The notes under the pieces: generated by a model
What the model was told of the DNA's origin: nothing
What the model saw: only the letters and a program-made list of their open reading frames with translations
The model's database searches: none
Position numbers and translations under genes: made by a program
DNA from: Misgurnus anguillicaudatus
Lineage: Eukaryota; Chordata; Actinopteri; Cypriniformes; Cobitidae
Length of the DNA: 64,000 bases
Reading direction: 5' to 3'
Assembly (NCBI RefSeq): GCF_027580225.2
Contig: NC_073361.2
Location: 27,483,001 to 27,547,000, forward strand
Shown here: one piece after another, positions 1 through 29,441 of the stretch
Position numbering within the stretch: position 1 is the first letter of the stretch
Layout: each line of letters opens with the position of its first letter

Positions 1-1823
1 TCAAACCATCTCAGGAGTATTTCAGAGCTGATAACATCTAATGAGCTTTAATCCTGTTATGCTAACAGATCCATCCTATGTACATCACACGGGCAGAACT
101 GCTTTCACTCAGTCAGAGACTAAACCATCAGAGCCAGGAAAGAGACCTCTGACCCCAGCAGACACAATCTCTCTCCATCCGAAACACACAGCATTTAAGA
201 TCTGTCATCTTTACTTCCCAGTTCCCACTGACGCATGCCAATAGCTTTGAAGCGAATAGCACGTCTATGAGCGGACAGATTCAGGACTTTCGGCACGTGT
301 GCGTGTTGGCGTGTCAGCGCGTGAGCCGGCGGTTAAGTTAATTGCAGTTGGTTTTTCCGTCATCTCTGGACAGCTGTGAAGAGGAGAGCTGGAGTTGTAC
401 CGCGGTCAACAAGCATTTAGAGTCGGAGATGAATAAAAGATGGAGGGGAGGAGGCTTTACGATATGTTAATGCATTATGAGCACGAAGACTCTCCCCAAT
501 GCTGTCAGTCAGATATAAGATCCCTCTGTCAGGTTAACAAGCCGCCCCATGAAATATGCATGACGGATACACCACTCAAACCCCTCCGCTCGTCCTCTTC
601 TTCCTCTGGCCGTGCTTCGATACTACAACTGAACCTACTGGCATAAAAGCGGGAAATGAGAGGAGAGGCTCAAAATTGCTTTTTAAACTAAAAACAGCAT
701 GTTGATTACAGTTTGTCCAGAGACGGGCCTCAACATAAAAGACATACCACGTTATCAACATTCAAGAAACAACCAATGCAGATCTCAAAACTGAAATGTG
801 TCATTTCAGACCTATAGTCAGTGACGTTTCACAAACACTCCCCTTGTTTCCGACTTGTCGGATAAACAGGTTGTCCATTCCAAAGTTAAACTCTTGGTTG
901 AGACAGTGTTGCCGTTTTGGGAATGATGCTTGTGCTCGAAATATGGCTGCTTGATTATAGGCAAAATCATAATCATGATTATTTTGGTAAAAATCATAAT
1001 CACGATTATTAAGGATGATTAATCGGTGTCTTTGAAAACATGCATTTATTTAACCTTTTTCTTAAGTTGCAAATAGGCAGTCAAAGCAGTGGTGCCTTCG
1101 AATTGCCTTACAAACCTTCGGTCCATCAGCAGTCGGCACGCAATTTATATTTTTATTGCACAAAAATTGTTTTACCTCGATTCATTTTGTTTTTGTAATT
1201 GTTTGAATAAAAAATTTAAATTGATAATCAAAAGCGATTATTTAACTTACAATGGTTTGACGCACCACAAATTCAATGTTTAAACTTTGTAGAGATTTAA
1301 AAAAAACAAATGGCTTATTCTAATAAAAAATTGAAAAATATGTTACTGATGAAGTTTTCTAACTAAACTCAAACTAAACGATCAAAAGAGCAAGCAAAAC
1401 ATCCAAAAGCAAACACTAATGCAAGGTTACAGAGGGGCTGATTACAAAACAGCGATTTTAACCACTAAAAGTGAACGTTTCTATGCAGTACGACGTTTGT
1501 TTACACGACAATGGTGTTTTGGGGTCCTAAAAATGCAAAATTTTTAAGACAGGTTTCAAAGTTTTTGATAACAGGGACTTGTTGTTTCTGTGTAAACAAC
1601 GTAAACGCGAATCTGTGATAACGTTAACATCATGCCCATGTGTTAATTTGGTCTATAGGCATGCGCTAGTATAACCAAAACAACAATGACGGCCTACAGA
1701 ACTGTGTTTGTGCTGATCAACACACTAGGTTAATTAACGCATTCTTATTTTTGTGGTTTTGTCCAGGGTGACTTAGTAATAAATCTCTCTCATCGTTCAT
1801 CGAAACAAAACTGCTATAGCAGA

Positions 1824-2833
1824 TATGAAGAGTTTGGTTCCAAAACGCAATAAATCCATTTTGACAAATTTTGGTAAAAACGTGTTTTCTATACCAAGAA
1901 AGTGACAAGATGAAAACAACTATTTTCTGTTACAAACTTTCACATAGCATCTTTAGGTTATAAAAACATAAAAAATTCAAATCCATAAGTTGATTTTCAA
2001 AGATTTATTATAAAAACTGATATTTTTTTCCACAAAATGCAATAAATCCATGACAAGTTTTTATTCAAAATGCTATAAATCTATTGAATCAATAGCCTAT
2101 ATAAATGTGCATTCATCTTTGCCATGTTATATTCATTTAGTTGACTAGTTGTACACACTAATTAAAAATATAAACATTATGTCATTAATCAAAACACTTA
2201 CTTTGTCATATTAAGAACCCTGTCATTGCGGTTACTTGACGTCCTCGCTTAACGTCTTTCACAGAGATCAGCTGTAAAATGTTTTTGGTCCTGCTCGATT
2301 TTCGTTGACTTTGAGTAAAATTATGGAAAGTTTTTCATAAGATCCTCTGGGGTCAATGTGTTAGCATGAGAAGCTTGATGCTGTCGGGAGAACAAGCACC
2401 CGAGTGCCTCTCGCGTAAATTATTAGATGTTGATGGCTCACGTTTCTTTCCCGTCACAGAAAACCATCACAGTTTTATCAATGCAATTAAAGTATTATTT
2501 TGTTTTGTTTGTTGATCACGAAGTACAAAGTAGATGAGGAAAACCAGGACTCCGTGTACTCAGCGCGTCCGCCATTGTTTGTTTACATTGCGTGACTGGT
2601 GGGCTGTAATATCAGAAATGGATTTATTGCGTTCTGTAAAAAAGGAGCAGTGGCGTTTATCGCATTTTGGGAAAAAAGGGAGAAAAGATGACAGAATAAC
2701 ACGGCGGATATTGGATTTTGCGTAAAATTAAGAATTTACTTTTAACTACTGACCTGATATAATACTGATTTTGGCAGTAACTCATTTTTTTCAAAAATGG
2801 CGTTTATCGCGTTTTGGAACCAAACTCTTCATA
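1824..2833. repeat. Inverted-repeat element, about 1.0 kb
   Basis: It starts tatgaagagtttggttccaa and ends with the inverted copy ttggaaccaaactcttcata. A diverged single end of the same family (tatgaagagtttagttgcaa) is at about 11765. No transposase ORF is seen, so it is a non-autonomous foldback element. Confidence 0.7.
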
Positions 2834-2985
2834 TAGTCCTCTTTACATGAATTTTTGATAAACGCAAAAAAAAAACATTTTTGTTTTTACTAAATGGTTG
2901 TCCTGAGACTACAAGTAACACTTAATACAACGCTCCCAAACTTTAAATTTTTAAGTATAAAGAATGGGGATGAAATTATTTATTA

Positions 2986-3510
2986 AAGAGCACCTATTGT
3001 CCGATTCACGTTTTTACATTTCCTTTGGTATGTAAGTGTGTATTAGTTCATGTTAATGATATGCAAAAGGTAGAAACCCCAAAGTAAATGATGCGAGTTA
3101 TCATCTTAAATCTCTTTTCTTGGACTACAACAAACACACGGATTGTAGGCATCAGTTTACTTCCTGGACTTGGTGATGTAGACAATACCGACATTTTCAT
3201 AATTCCTCCCGCTTCAGACTCGCATCCTGTAAATTAATTCTTGTTAGCATTGCATTGTGCACGAATCTTTCAAACATGGTAAGGAGCGTCACATTTCCGG
3301 CTGACGTCAGAGGTATTCAGGGCAATCACAACGTATTAGCTGGCCAATCAGAGACACAGAGCTTTTCAAATCTGTGCGTTTTAGGAAGACGTGTACGGAA
3401 AATGTACGGCATGTGGAAATTGTGTTTTTTTAACTATAAACCACGCAAACACAATGTATTATACCAAATACACAAAATAACGTTGTTTTAGCAATGAAAT
3501 AGGTGCTCTT
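2986..3510. repeat. MITE, about 525 bp
   Basis: Short terminal inverted repeats: aagagcacctattg at the left and the inverted aataggtgctctt at the right. AT-rich interior with no coding potential. Confidence 0.6.
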
Positions 3511-3708
3511 AGATTAAGTGTAAACTCAAGGTTAGAGATTCAAACCAAACTCTAACAGACTAAATATCAGTGCAACACTATAATGAAAAGCAGCCAGAAA
3601 GTAGACGTCTTCTGCTAACATAAATGTGCTGTGGTATTTAGAGACGCTTGATTGGTGGTCTTAAATGAGAAAAATGTCCATCAGGGGTGAGAACTGAATG
3701 AGGTGATG

Positions 3709-3710
3709 GG

Positions 3711-3742
<32 letters not shown>
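3709..3742. repeat. (GA)n microsatellite
   Basis: About 34 bp of nearly perfect GA dinucleotides in the RSU1 intron. Confidence 0.9.
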
Positions 3743-4158
3743 AAGTGTGAGTCCTGTGAATCCAAAGCTGAAGGACATTTAGGCAGGTGAGAATGAAACT
3801 GTTGAACCGTGGACACACACCTACTGAGAATTACACACCGTTAACACTTGTCTAATGTGAGACCACCGGCTTCTCTTCCTCACACGCTTTCACAAGCACA
3901 TAAACAAGCAGAGGACCACAAGTATTATAGAGTAACTCAATGAGTGTTGGCTTTTCTTCTGTGCTAAATCCTTAAGTTTAAAGCCGAGCCCAAATATTTA
4001 GTCAAAACCAGCCTTAAAGTTTCTTCTTTTTTTTCAAATTTAAAATAAAATGTATTGTGTCCAGTTAAAAAGTTGTTGTTTGCATACATCTGAAAATAAC
4101 ACATTTTAGTTTTGCAATGGCAAAACCGCAATACTGTGAAACCGTGGTATTTTTTTGT

Positions 4159-5082
4159 TAAAGGATTAGTCCATTTTCTTAAAAGAAAAATTCAGATAAT
4201 TTACTCACCACCATGTCATCCAAAATGTTGATGTCTTTCTTTGTTCAGTCGAGAAGAAATTATGTTTTTTGAGGAAAACATTGCAGGATTTTTCTAATTT
4301 TAATGGACTTTAATAGAGCCCAATATTTAATACTTAACTCAACACGTAACAGTTTTTTTCAACTGAGTTTAAAAGGACTATAAACAATCCCAAACGGGGC
4401 ATAAGGGTCTCATCTAGCGCAACGGTTGTCATTTTTGACAAGAAAAATAAAAAATATGCTTTTTTAAACCACAACTTTTTGTCTAGGTCCGGTCCAGCGC
4501 GACCTAACGTAAATGCGTAGTGACGTAGGGAGGTCACGTGTTACATATATAAAACGCACATTTGCGGACCATTGTAAACAATAAACTGACACAAAGACAT
4601 GAATTAGTATCAGTTGACATACAACAACGTAGGAACGGTCCTCTTTCAAGAAGCTTGTAAACACTGGGGCGGAGTTTCGCGTTCGTCCTCTGTGACCTCT
4701 TGACGTCATGACGTATTGTGTGGGGTCAGCTGGCGCATCACAACCGGATCTACATGACGAGAAGTTATGCTTTAAAAGTGTATATTTGTTATTTTTATTG
4801 TCAAAAATGACAATCGTTTTGCTAGATAAGACCCTTATGCCTCGTTTGGGATCGTTTATAGTCCTTTGAAACTCAGTTGAAAAAAAACTGTTAAGTGTTG
4901 AGTTAAGTATTAAATGTTGGGCTCTATTATAGTCCATTAAAATTAGAAAAATCCTGCAATGTTTTCCTCAAAAAACATAATTTCTTCTCGACTGAACAAA
5001 GAAAGACATCAACATTTTGGATGACATGGTGGTGAGTAAAATATCTGGATTTTTCTTTTAAGAAAATGGACTAATCCTTTAA
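4159..5082. repeat. TTAA-ended foldback element, family A, copy 1
   Basis: Starts ttaaaggattagtccatttt and ends with the inverse (aaaatggactaatcctttaa). Long inverted arms (about 4160-4530 and 4740-5080) flank a GC-richer centre with CACGTG. Other copies are at 49349-50246, 60613-61209 and 61700-63391. The 157-codon reading frame inside is a by-product of the arms. Confidence 0.85.
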
Positions 5083-6104
5083 GGTTATCATACTGCCAAA
5101 ATCTCATACCGGCCCATGTCTAGTCATGATATGTGGTGCCTGATTCAATGGTGCATCTTATTCAAAACATCAAGTTATCTTTATATCTTTTATCATATTC
5201 CCTTGCTGTTTACACTGTACATTCAATCCTGTTTTATAGTTTGTTAATTTTACCGTAACCACAGACAGACTTGTTAAGATCCAAAACAGGTATTTTGTAT
5301 AAAATCTGACCATGAATGTGGTTTTTCAAGCACATTTTTTCATTATTTGAGCGCATTAACTGAGCTTCAAATGAGATTTACGCCACCCAAAATGGATCTC
5401 AATACTAAATGTAAGTGTTATCTGAATAATTCTTTCCATGGTTCTAAGACTTCCTCCCTAAAACCCAAGTAGTAATTCACCAAAAGACAACTAAAGAAAG
5501 ATAAATGATGGTCAGATTTGCTTAGACTCAGATATCTGACTGAAAAATGTGGTGTATGCGAGCGTCTTGATGACCGCGTGACATAAAATTGATGATGGAT
5601 CCAAACAACATTGATTAACTCAAAAATGCCCATATATCAAACAAAATCTGCCGTGTCAGCTTTCGGCCACGCAACCTTCGAATTTGTCGGACTGCGATTC
5701 GATACAAGGTGGCAGGAAGTCTCTTTCGTAAGCAATATCATTTAGTTTCGCCATCAAAGCGAGGTCGCTTTGTTTTACAAAACCGATGAAACTATTTCAG
5801 ACAGCAGTATCTGATTATTACGCAGCGGGCGCACAGACGCACACACAGTCACGGTGTCAGCACACACAGAGATGCGTGGTGGTTCTGGCTGTGCCTGTAG
5901 GGGGAGATCAGTTCCGGTAAGTGGGTTATGACGGTCCTCTCCAGACAGCGGCACAGCAAGCAGCTAAATGATCAAACGGAGGGGGGATTTGCCACTCCTG
6001 TTCATGGGGATTGGTAAGTGGAACAGGGCTGTGAAACGTATGCTACAATTACTCCGGAAACTTCCTTTCCCAGGTCAAAGGGGCTTCGATACGGTTTCTT
6101 CACA

Positions 6105-7760
6105 ATCAGGTTGTATTTGTTAACATTAGAAAAAGCATTTGCTAACATAAACTAACAATAAGCAATACATTTAATAATCTCAGCTAATGTCAATAAAATG
6201 GTTCATGTTAGTTCACTGTGCATTAACTAATGTTAAAGGGGCCATGTCACAGGATTTTTTAAGATGTCAAATAAATCTTTGGTGTCCCCAGAGCACATAT
6301 CTGAAGTTTTAGCTCAAAATACCATATAAATAATTTATTATAGCATGTTAAAATTGCCACTTTGTAGGTGTGTGCAAAAATGTGCCGTTTTGGGTGTGTC
6401 CTTTAAAATGCACATGAGCTTATGAAATTCAAACGCTGATCACAATGATGGTGGTTTGTTGAAATTGAAACTCAATTGTTTTGTGAATTATTTTTTTCTC
6501 TGCACTAAATGGCAGTGCTGTGGTTGGATTAAGGGGTGGTATTATTATAATAAGAGCTCCTTATGACATCATAAGGAGAGCCAAATTTCAACGACCTATT
6601 TTTTCATGTGCTTGTAGAGAATGGTTTACCAAAACTAAGTTACTGGGTTGATCTTTTTCAAATTTTCTAGGTTGATAACAGCACTAGGGACCCAATCATA
6701 GTACTTAATTATGGAAAAAGTCAGATTTTCATGCCATGGCCCCTTTAACAGTTACATGTGTTTTTCTTTCTTTCTTTCTTTCTTTCTTTATGCCATTCCA
6801 GCATCTATGGCTATATTCATGGCGAGAACTGGTTAATTCATACATAAGTTTTATTCAGACAAATTAATCCAGACACAGTTTGGGGGAGGGACAATTTGGC
6901 ATCTCCAATTTGCCTAACTTGCATGTTTTTGGCCTGTTGGAGGAAAGCGGAGGACCCGGACTAAGCCCACGCTGACACAGGGAGAGCATGCAAACTCTAC
7001 ACGTTATTTAATAAAATGTATTAGTGAATGTAGAAATTAACATGAACTAAGATTAATAAATGTTGTGGAAGTATTGTTCATGTTAGATAATGCATTAAAT
7101 AATGCCAAGTTCAGACTGAATGATTTTCAAAGTAGTTGGGTCACAGATCTTTTCATACTGCATGACTATCTGGGATAGCATTCAGTCACTGCTGTTTTCA
7201 CACTGCACAATGGATCGGCGACAAGGGGTTCACACAGCATGACTTTACCATAGGAAAAATTGCCGACAACTTTGTCCCGGTCCGCAAACTACATCTCACA
7301 ACGTCTAGACCGCGAAAAGCTTGCCATACAAATTGCATGTGCGCTCATTTGTAGCGAAAAGAAGGAAAATAACAAGAGAAGAAGCCCATTTCTGAACCAA
7401 ATCCATGCTTGCTGATATTGCGATCTGTACCTTCATAACTCCTCCCTTAACTTTCAGCTGCCCAGTATGGTGCTCTCTCATTGGCTGTAGGTCATCAATG
7501 ATCAGGTCCAGATATATAGCATGCCAGATATCTTACGGGGGTCGGTGACTCGTCGGCGATTCTCTCAGATCGCGTGTTTGATAATTCACACTGTGTGATT
7601 GTCACTTGCGTGCACAAGCACCGATTTGCCTGTGATTTCGGGAATTTGTCTGTGATTTCTCAAAACCTGTCGGCAAGTCAAAATCAGGGCTAAAATCGTC
7701 AGTCTTAACTCAGCATAATGTTAACAAATACCAGCTTATTGTAAAGTGTTACCTAAAAAC
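6105..7760. repeat. Composite of 'gttaacattag' element with insertions
   Basis: The left part (tttgttaacattag, 6117 on) and right part (aatgttaacaaatacc, 7715-7735) are inverted ends of a common cyprinid MITE. It is interrupted by the TTAA element at 6233-6748, and other sequence such as a TTTC microsatellite (6762-6792) lies between. Exact boundaries are uncertain. Confidence 0.5.
6233..6748. repeat. TTAA-ended MITE, family B, copy 1 (516 bp)
   Basis: Ends ttaaaggggccatg and catggcccctttaa. Internal marker: ctttggtgtccccagagcac. Copies at 22897-23436, 51590-52024 and 57651-58563 share the same interior, so this is a dispersed family. Confidence 0.88.
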
Positions 7761-8355
7761 CCTCATATGGGTTTGGGTGAGCAAATCCGAAATGTATTTT
7801 TGGGTAAACTAATCCTTTAACTCATTCACCGCCAGCCTTTTTGAGAAAAGTTGCCCACCTGCATTTTTGTGATTTTAACAAAAGTTTCACAAAATTCCTT
7901 GCAGGAAAAATTATCTTCTAATATATAAACATACAAATTATATCAAATGAGAACACACCCTCTGCTTTCAAACAAACAATAAACAAACAAACAAACAAAC
8001 AAAATTGGGAAAAAACGTTTCATTATATATTTACTTTTTCCACTTAATTTAACCACTGAAATATGGATATTTCTCTTCAAAAATACAACATTTTGAGCAA
8101 AAAGCTTAAAAAATTGCGTTTTTGTAAAGGAATTTATGTTAGGGATCAGACTCAGAATGACTATCAAACATAAAGACATTTAAAATCAATCATTAAATCT
8201 TTTCAACTTCCGTTTTTGATAAATTCGCGTTGGCGCCATCTAGTGGATAAAAGCGGTATTACACTTTCACTTTGAAATTCGTCCAGAAAGGCATATTTAT
8301 TAGTTAAATATTAACTCATAATTGACGAGATATCTCGTCAATGGCGGTGAATGAG

Positions 8356-8782
8356 TTAAAGGGATTTTGGTTCACCCAAAAATGAAAATTCTGTCATCAT
8401 TTACTTACCTTAATGATTTGTTATATTTTGATGAACACAAAAGAAGACATTTTGATAAATGATGGTAAGCAAGCACAAAGCTGCCATAACCACTGACTTC
8501 CATAGTAGGAAAACAAATATTATGGAAGTATTGTGATAAATGATGATGAAGATATGTTGATAAATGATGGTAAGCACACAGTTGACGGTACCCATCGATT
8601 CCATAATATTTGTTTTCCTACTATGGAAGTCAATGGTTAAAATCAGCTGTGTGCTTACCATCATTTATCAAAATATCTTCTTTTGTGTTCTCCAGAAAAA
8701 AATAAATTTTTCGAGTTTAGAACAACATGAAGATGTGAAAATAATGATAGTATTTTAATTTTTATGTGAACTATCCCTTTAA
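8356..8782. repeat. TTAA-ended foldback MITE, family C
   Basis: Starts ttaaagggattttggttcac and ends gtgaactatccctttaa. Inside, the segment around 8455-8526 (gataaatgatggtaagc, ccatagtaggaaaacaaata) is repeated inverted at about 8597-8675. A single end of the family lies at about 33384-33480 beside a CUBN exon. Confidence 0.75.
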
Positions 8783-10035
8783 GCCATATAGGAAACATAT
8801 AACACTAACATATACAATTTACACTTTGTTTCGTAACAGATTTACTGTAGTTTTTTCACTTGCTCTACACTCCAGACATCAAAATTGGTACTTTCATAGT
8901 TTGGTCTGGTTGCACAAAGTTAGTGGGGAGCAAACAGCTGTGATGTGTGTCCAGTGCTTGTTACTCCCGATACAAAAACCAATGCAAATTTTTTTTCTGT
9001 GCATCCATTTGCAGTACAAAAGAATAAAGAATCTAAGTACGGAGAGATCGCTCATGTGATGGAAACTTGTAGGGTATCGCCTGCAGCTTTCATTTTAATT
9101 AGTTTGATTGTGCATTAAATCATCAGATCCTGAAATAATAAAAGAACTGCACCTTTCCTCTCTTTCATCACCGTCCTAAGGGTTGTTCCAGAAAAATATG
9201 TGCCATGATTAAACTGCCCTGTATAGAGAGACTAAATTTATACATCATATTTAGCGGGACGATTCTCTAGTTAAAGACAAAGAGACAATGTTTCAATCAG
9301 GGCTGTAGGATTGTCTTACTTTTCATGGCACCTAACTGGTTGTGCTTTACAGTTTAAAGCTCTAGTATCTGATCCAACATGAGGCGGGCAGGGCTGCCCG
9401 CTGGCACGACGGGCAGAGCGCATTTGACTGCAATACATCAACCAAACAGCCCTGAGCACCCAATGATTCTTCAGTGACTAATGCTGGTGTTGAAGAGTTT
9501 GGACACACGGAGGCAGATGTGCTGTAGTTTTTTGTGATGATCTCTTTGAAGACTGTTTTAATGATGCGCACCTATTTTTAAGTTTTAAAGGGCACCTTTT
9601 ATGCAAAGTCCACTTTTACAAGATGCTTGGACATAATGTGTGTTTACAGTGTGTGAACACAACCAACCTACGATGAAAAAAATCTACCGCTGCTTGTTTT
9701 TTTTATCCCCATTAAACCAAACAGTCTCATTAGACATGCCGTTTTAATTATCTTATCAGTGTGAGGTCACATTGATGAAGCCCCGCCCACTTACAGTCCT
9801 GCATTACGTAGTTTCCACCATCAGCAAGTTGAACTCTATCCACCAGATACTATTGTCTCAGACTGTATTAAATCAGATCGATTTTACCTGAAAGCGCTCA
9901 CGGTCTGTTTGTAAGGTAGTGAGGAGCTGTAGCTCATTTGCATTTAAAGGTAGAGCCATTAAAACAGTGTGTTTTCGCTCACACCCAAATAGGGGCATTT
10001 TAGACATGCTATAAAGATGAAAAGAGATTACTTAC

Positions 10036-25899
<15,864 letters not shown>

Positions 25900-26125
25900 T
25901 ATCTACAAGAAAATAAACACATAAAACACTCAGACAAACTGTACAAAAATATAACTGTTTGACCGCAATACTGATTCAAATGTGTCCATTACAACCAGAC
26001 AAAGTGCTCGGTCAGTATTTATCTCACTGAACTGGATGAACGAAGTTATAAATAAAACCGATATGAAAATTCAGACCCTCGGGGCAGTAAAACAGATATT
26101 TTAATAGCAGTACAGTCTCTCACAC

Positions 26126-26340
26126 CCAACCGGAAGTTGATAGTATGTCTGTAAAAGTCTACGAATTCCTTCCATAAAAGGGTATTTCCGGGGCACGAAT
26201 CGAGGAAAAGAATGCAAGTCAAAATGCTCTTTCGATGTCCAATCAGCTGTTACTTCGCGGAAAAATGAGACAAAAGTATCCAATGAGGGCGCGCGCTGAT
26301 GCACCGTTGCGCTTCTTTCGTCCAATAGAAGAAAATAAAT
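26126..26340 (-). promoter_or_regulatory. Probable RSU1 non-coding first exon and promoter
   Basis: The coding exon has an upstream acceptor, so a 5'UTR exon is needed. A usable donor (gtgaga) lies at 26120-26125. Just upstream on the minus strand are ETS-type CTTCCGG/ATTTCCGG motifs (near 26130 and 26186) and a short GC-richer, repeat-free stretch with GCGCGC near 26291, typical of a TATA-less housekeeping promoter. The transcription start was not determined. Confidence 0.35.
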
Positions 26341-26362
26341 TGTTACAGTGGCTGAATCTCAA

Positions 26363-26590
26363 TCCGAAGACTGGAGCCTCCAAAGGTCGCATATGTAGAC
26401 TACATACGTCATCAATGCGGTCTTATTTCAGAATATTAAGAATTATGAAGTTGACTATTATTCTTACTTAATCGCAAAATGTTTTAATATGCTATGACTT
26501 GCTAATGTAATGCTCAGTTAACTTAAATAAACCAGTCTTGATGACGTATGCAACCTGCATATGCGACCTCCGGAAGCTGCAGCCTTCGGA
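26363..26590. repeat. Foldback MITE upstream of RSU1
   Basis: Left arm tccgaagactggagcctcca, right arm ends gaagctgcagccttcgga; the longer arms share ggtcgcatatg and acgtcatcaa inverted. A fragment of the same family is at about 40637-40676. It marks the limit of the RSU1 upstream single-copy stretch. Confidence 0.75.
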
Positions 26591-27183
26591 TTTAGAAACG
26601 GCTAGTGTAACGATAGACGTGTAGAAGTGCAGAGCGATAGTTTGCACTATTTCTATTGTGGCATTCCTGTAACATCCACCTAAGGGAGGTACTAGTGAGG
26701 TGCAGTTTACAGAGTTTATAACTCTGATGCCAATATATATATATATATTTATTTATTTATTTATTATTATTATTATTTTTTATTGCTGTAAACAACATAA
26801 TGATACAGTATACAACTTAAGAGCCAGGGGAGCAAATAAAACACACACACACAAATACAAGACCTTTACATCAGTTAAAGATTTTAAAGACAGTACATAA
26901 ATGAACAGTCTTTATAGCTTTTCTAGACAAAATAATTTTATAAGCAAGTCATTTTATATATTATTGTTTTATGAGTTTTGTTATGATCACATCACAATAA
27001 CAAATTATATATAATTATTTTTAAATTACAGTTTTCATGATACTGGTACCTAGGCAAGTATTTTAAACTTTTCAGAAGTAGTTTAACAACGTTATTATTT
27101 TTTACATTTTTAACATATATTATTTTTAAAAATATAACATTTTATTTTAAATCTAAACAATTCCAAAACATTCAAAATAAGTT

Positions 27184-27488
27184 CACTCTAAAAACAAACG
27201 GTGCTATATAGCACCAAAAGTGTTTCTTTGCTCGCAACCATAGAAGAACCACCCCCAGTGCCATACAGCACCAGTGAAGCACCAGTGAAGCACCTGTGTA
27301 GAACCACATAGTGCCACGCAGAACCATATGTGGTGCTACAGTGGTGCTATATGGCCCCTATATGGTTCTACACAGGTGCTACACAGGTGCTTCACCGGTG
27401 CTATATGGCACTAAAAATGGTTCTTCTATGGTTACGATCCAAAGCAACAGTTTTGGTGCTATATAGCACCGTTTGTTTTTTTAGAGTG
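27184..27488. repeat. Palindromic MITE with GGTGCTATATAGCACC
   Basis: Ends cactctaaaaacaaacggtg and the near-perfect inverse. Each arm contains the 16-bp self-palindrome GGTGCTATATAGCACC, and the interior (gaagcacc / ggtgcttc, cacaggtgc) is itself inverted, so the whole 305 bp can fold into one long hairpin. Confidence 0.85.
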
Positions 27489-28589
27489 TACACACATTTT
27501 GTATCTATTGTGAATTTAAAAGAAAATATTCCTTAACCTCACGTGTTAGTTATGTACAACGTTTCCAATTGTGTGACTTTTTTTCTTTTTTCTTTTTTGC
27601 TGTTATAGTAGCATTACAAAGCTTTCAAGTTATAGTTGAATAGTAATAGTTGTCCATCAAAATCTAAGAACCCTTAGCAGGTGTCTTGATAAGAGCAGTT
27701 GTTGACAAACCCTATCTTCCAGGAAAGACACATTGTAAAGACGTCCGCACAAGGTGGCCGAAGCAATAAAACTTTTCCGTTTTAAAACCCTCCTGCATAC
27801 AGAAGCCTGGCATTGGACACAGGTAACATCCACACGTCTACCCTCCCTAGGATGAGTTCCAACAAGAGGGTATCTTGTTTTAGGCTTGGTTCTCCCTTGT
27901 TCTCCTTTTTTCCTCTCTGTGTCTAGTTCTGGAAGGGTTGATCATTTCAAACGGGGGGCTAAAAAACTGTGGATCTATTTTTATGCTTGATTATATTTGG
28001 TGGGTGGCAACACATGCTTCAGCACGGCTGAACTTTGCTTTGCAGAACGGGAGTTCGGGATTCCAGGGTCAAGGCTTGTTTATGCTGTAAAATTTTTAAC
28101 TAACACCCTCAGTCTGAAGCCAAAAATGAGAGTGGACACAATCAGAAATGGCATGAGGAGTTATGTGTTTCATTAGGTATTAAAAACACACTAAACGCAT
28201 GTGATTTATGAGTTGTTTTCAAATTAGGTGCCTGAGGAACAGTATTATGTGACCCTGCCTGTCCAATCCCAGCTAGTCATATGTTGTTATTTTTGCTTTT
28301 TATTTATAATTTATATAACATTTCATCTGGAGATATTCTTGCCGAGATTCATGAGACCCACCAAGAAAGATAATTTGCATAAAAAAAACAGAAAATTGAA
28401 ACCCCTCATTGCATCAGTGAAAAATCCAGAGGGACAAACCTTTTTATTTTTTTTACTACACAGAGAAAGATTCTCATAAACTTTGACCCCCTGTTATATT
28501 TAGGCAAAATAAGTATGAAAATCCTGAGAAATGCTTTAAAACCAGATGATATTTCTCAAAGCTCTAATATTTTTTCTTATCTTATCATG

Positions 28590-28815
28590 GGGGCGGTTTC
28601 CCGGACAGGGATTAGCTTAATCCAGGACTAGGCCATAGTTTAATTAAGAAATAACTCGTTTTAACAAACATGTGTTACTAAAAACATTACCTGTGTGCAT
28701 TTTGAGGCAAAACAAAGGGCACCGATGTATTTTAAGATATGTCAGTGCAAGTTGTTTTCAGTTTGGACAGCTCTTAAAAATGTTTTAGTCTAATCCCTGT
28801 ACGGGAAACCACCCC
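28590..28815. repeat. MITE with GGGGCGGTTTCCCGG ends, copy 1
   Basis: 226 bp; left end ggggcggtttcccggacagg, right end gtacgggaaaccacccc. A second copy of 239 bp is at 35968-36206, with the same inner motif taatccaggactaggcc (inverted in the second copy). Confidence 0.85.
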
Positions 28816-29441
28816 ATGGTGTTTTTTGGGCCTGGAGAAAATATTACACAAAATGCTTTCTCACTTTACACTGAAAACAGACTTATTAGTACATTAACAT
28901 GAGTTATCTTCATCCAAATTAGTCTTAAAGTATTTTCACCTTCAGCTACTGTCTTTGTCCAGTGAGTAAAATGTAATGCATTTCTCTTTAGGATGTCAGT
29001 GTATGGCAGTGGCGGCTCGTGACTGCTCATCTGAGGGGCGCTAATTCAAAATAAGAGTTCGGAGTGTCATGTATTGCTTGCGTTTTCAAAATATGTGCTT
29101 GTTGTGTCATGTGAATCACGTGTTTTTTAAAAATAAGTGCCTGCTGTACACACGTCAAAACCGTTTATGATAAAAGAGACACTCATGTTCACAAAATACA
29201 CGCAAGACACTCCCTTAACAGTAAAGTCTGATTACGCATGCGATTATGCGAGTATCTGGCAAATGCGAGCATCTCTTTTATCATAAACCCTTTAGATGCG
29301 TCTGCAGCAGGCACTTATTTTGACAAGACACGTGATTTCTCGATGCGCAGAACACATTTTAAAATGTGTTCACTCACCTAAAGGATTATTAGGAACACCA
29401 TACTAATACTGTGTTTGACCACTTTCGCCTTCAGAACTGCC

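Larger units (their letters stand above)
1..10035 (-). other. RSU1 last intron seen (partial)
   Basis: No exon was recognised here on either strand. The predicted last RSU1 exon (YGRHMQ-like start, lysine-rich tail) was looked for on the minus strand and not seen. The stretch is mostly AT-rich intron with foldback elements at about 1824-2833, 2986-3510, 4159-5082, 6105-7760 and 8356-8782. Bases 1-460 and 5640-6100 look non-repetitive, but no function could be assigned. A further repeat of the cyprinid 'aaagggcacct' type begins near 9587 and runs almost to exon 7. Confidence 0.6.
26591..29006. other. CUBN-RSU1 intergenic region, left part
   Basis: No gene seen. It holds AT-rich repeats (26740-26790), the palindromic MITE at 27184 and the MITE at 28590. 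The 27690-28090 part is balanced in composition and not obviously repetitive, so is a candidate for regulatory DNA only by exclusion. Confidence 0.45.

Noticed and set aside
4464..4937. 157-codon minus-strand ORF
   Set aside because: Lies in the arms and centre of a foldback repeat; similar broken ORFs occur in the other copies and no domain is recognisable.
1..10035. Search for the last RSU1 exon
   Set aside because: No sequence encoding the expected YGRHMQ-type start or lysine-rich tail was found on the minus strand, so it is taken to lie beyond the left edge.
28228..28479. 83-codon plus-strand ORF
   Set aside because: No conserved motif, low-complexity intergenic sequence and no splice context.
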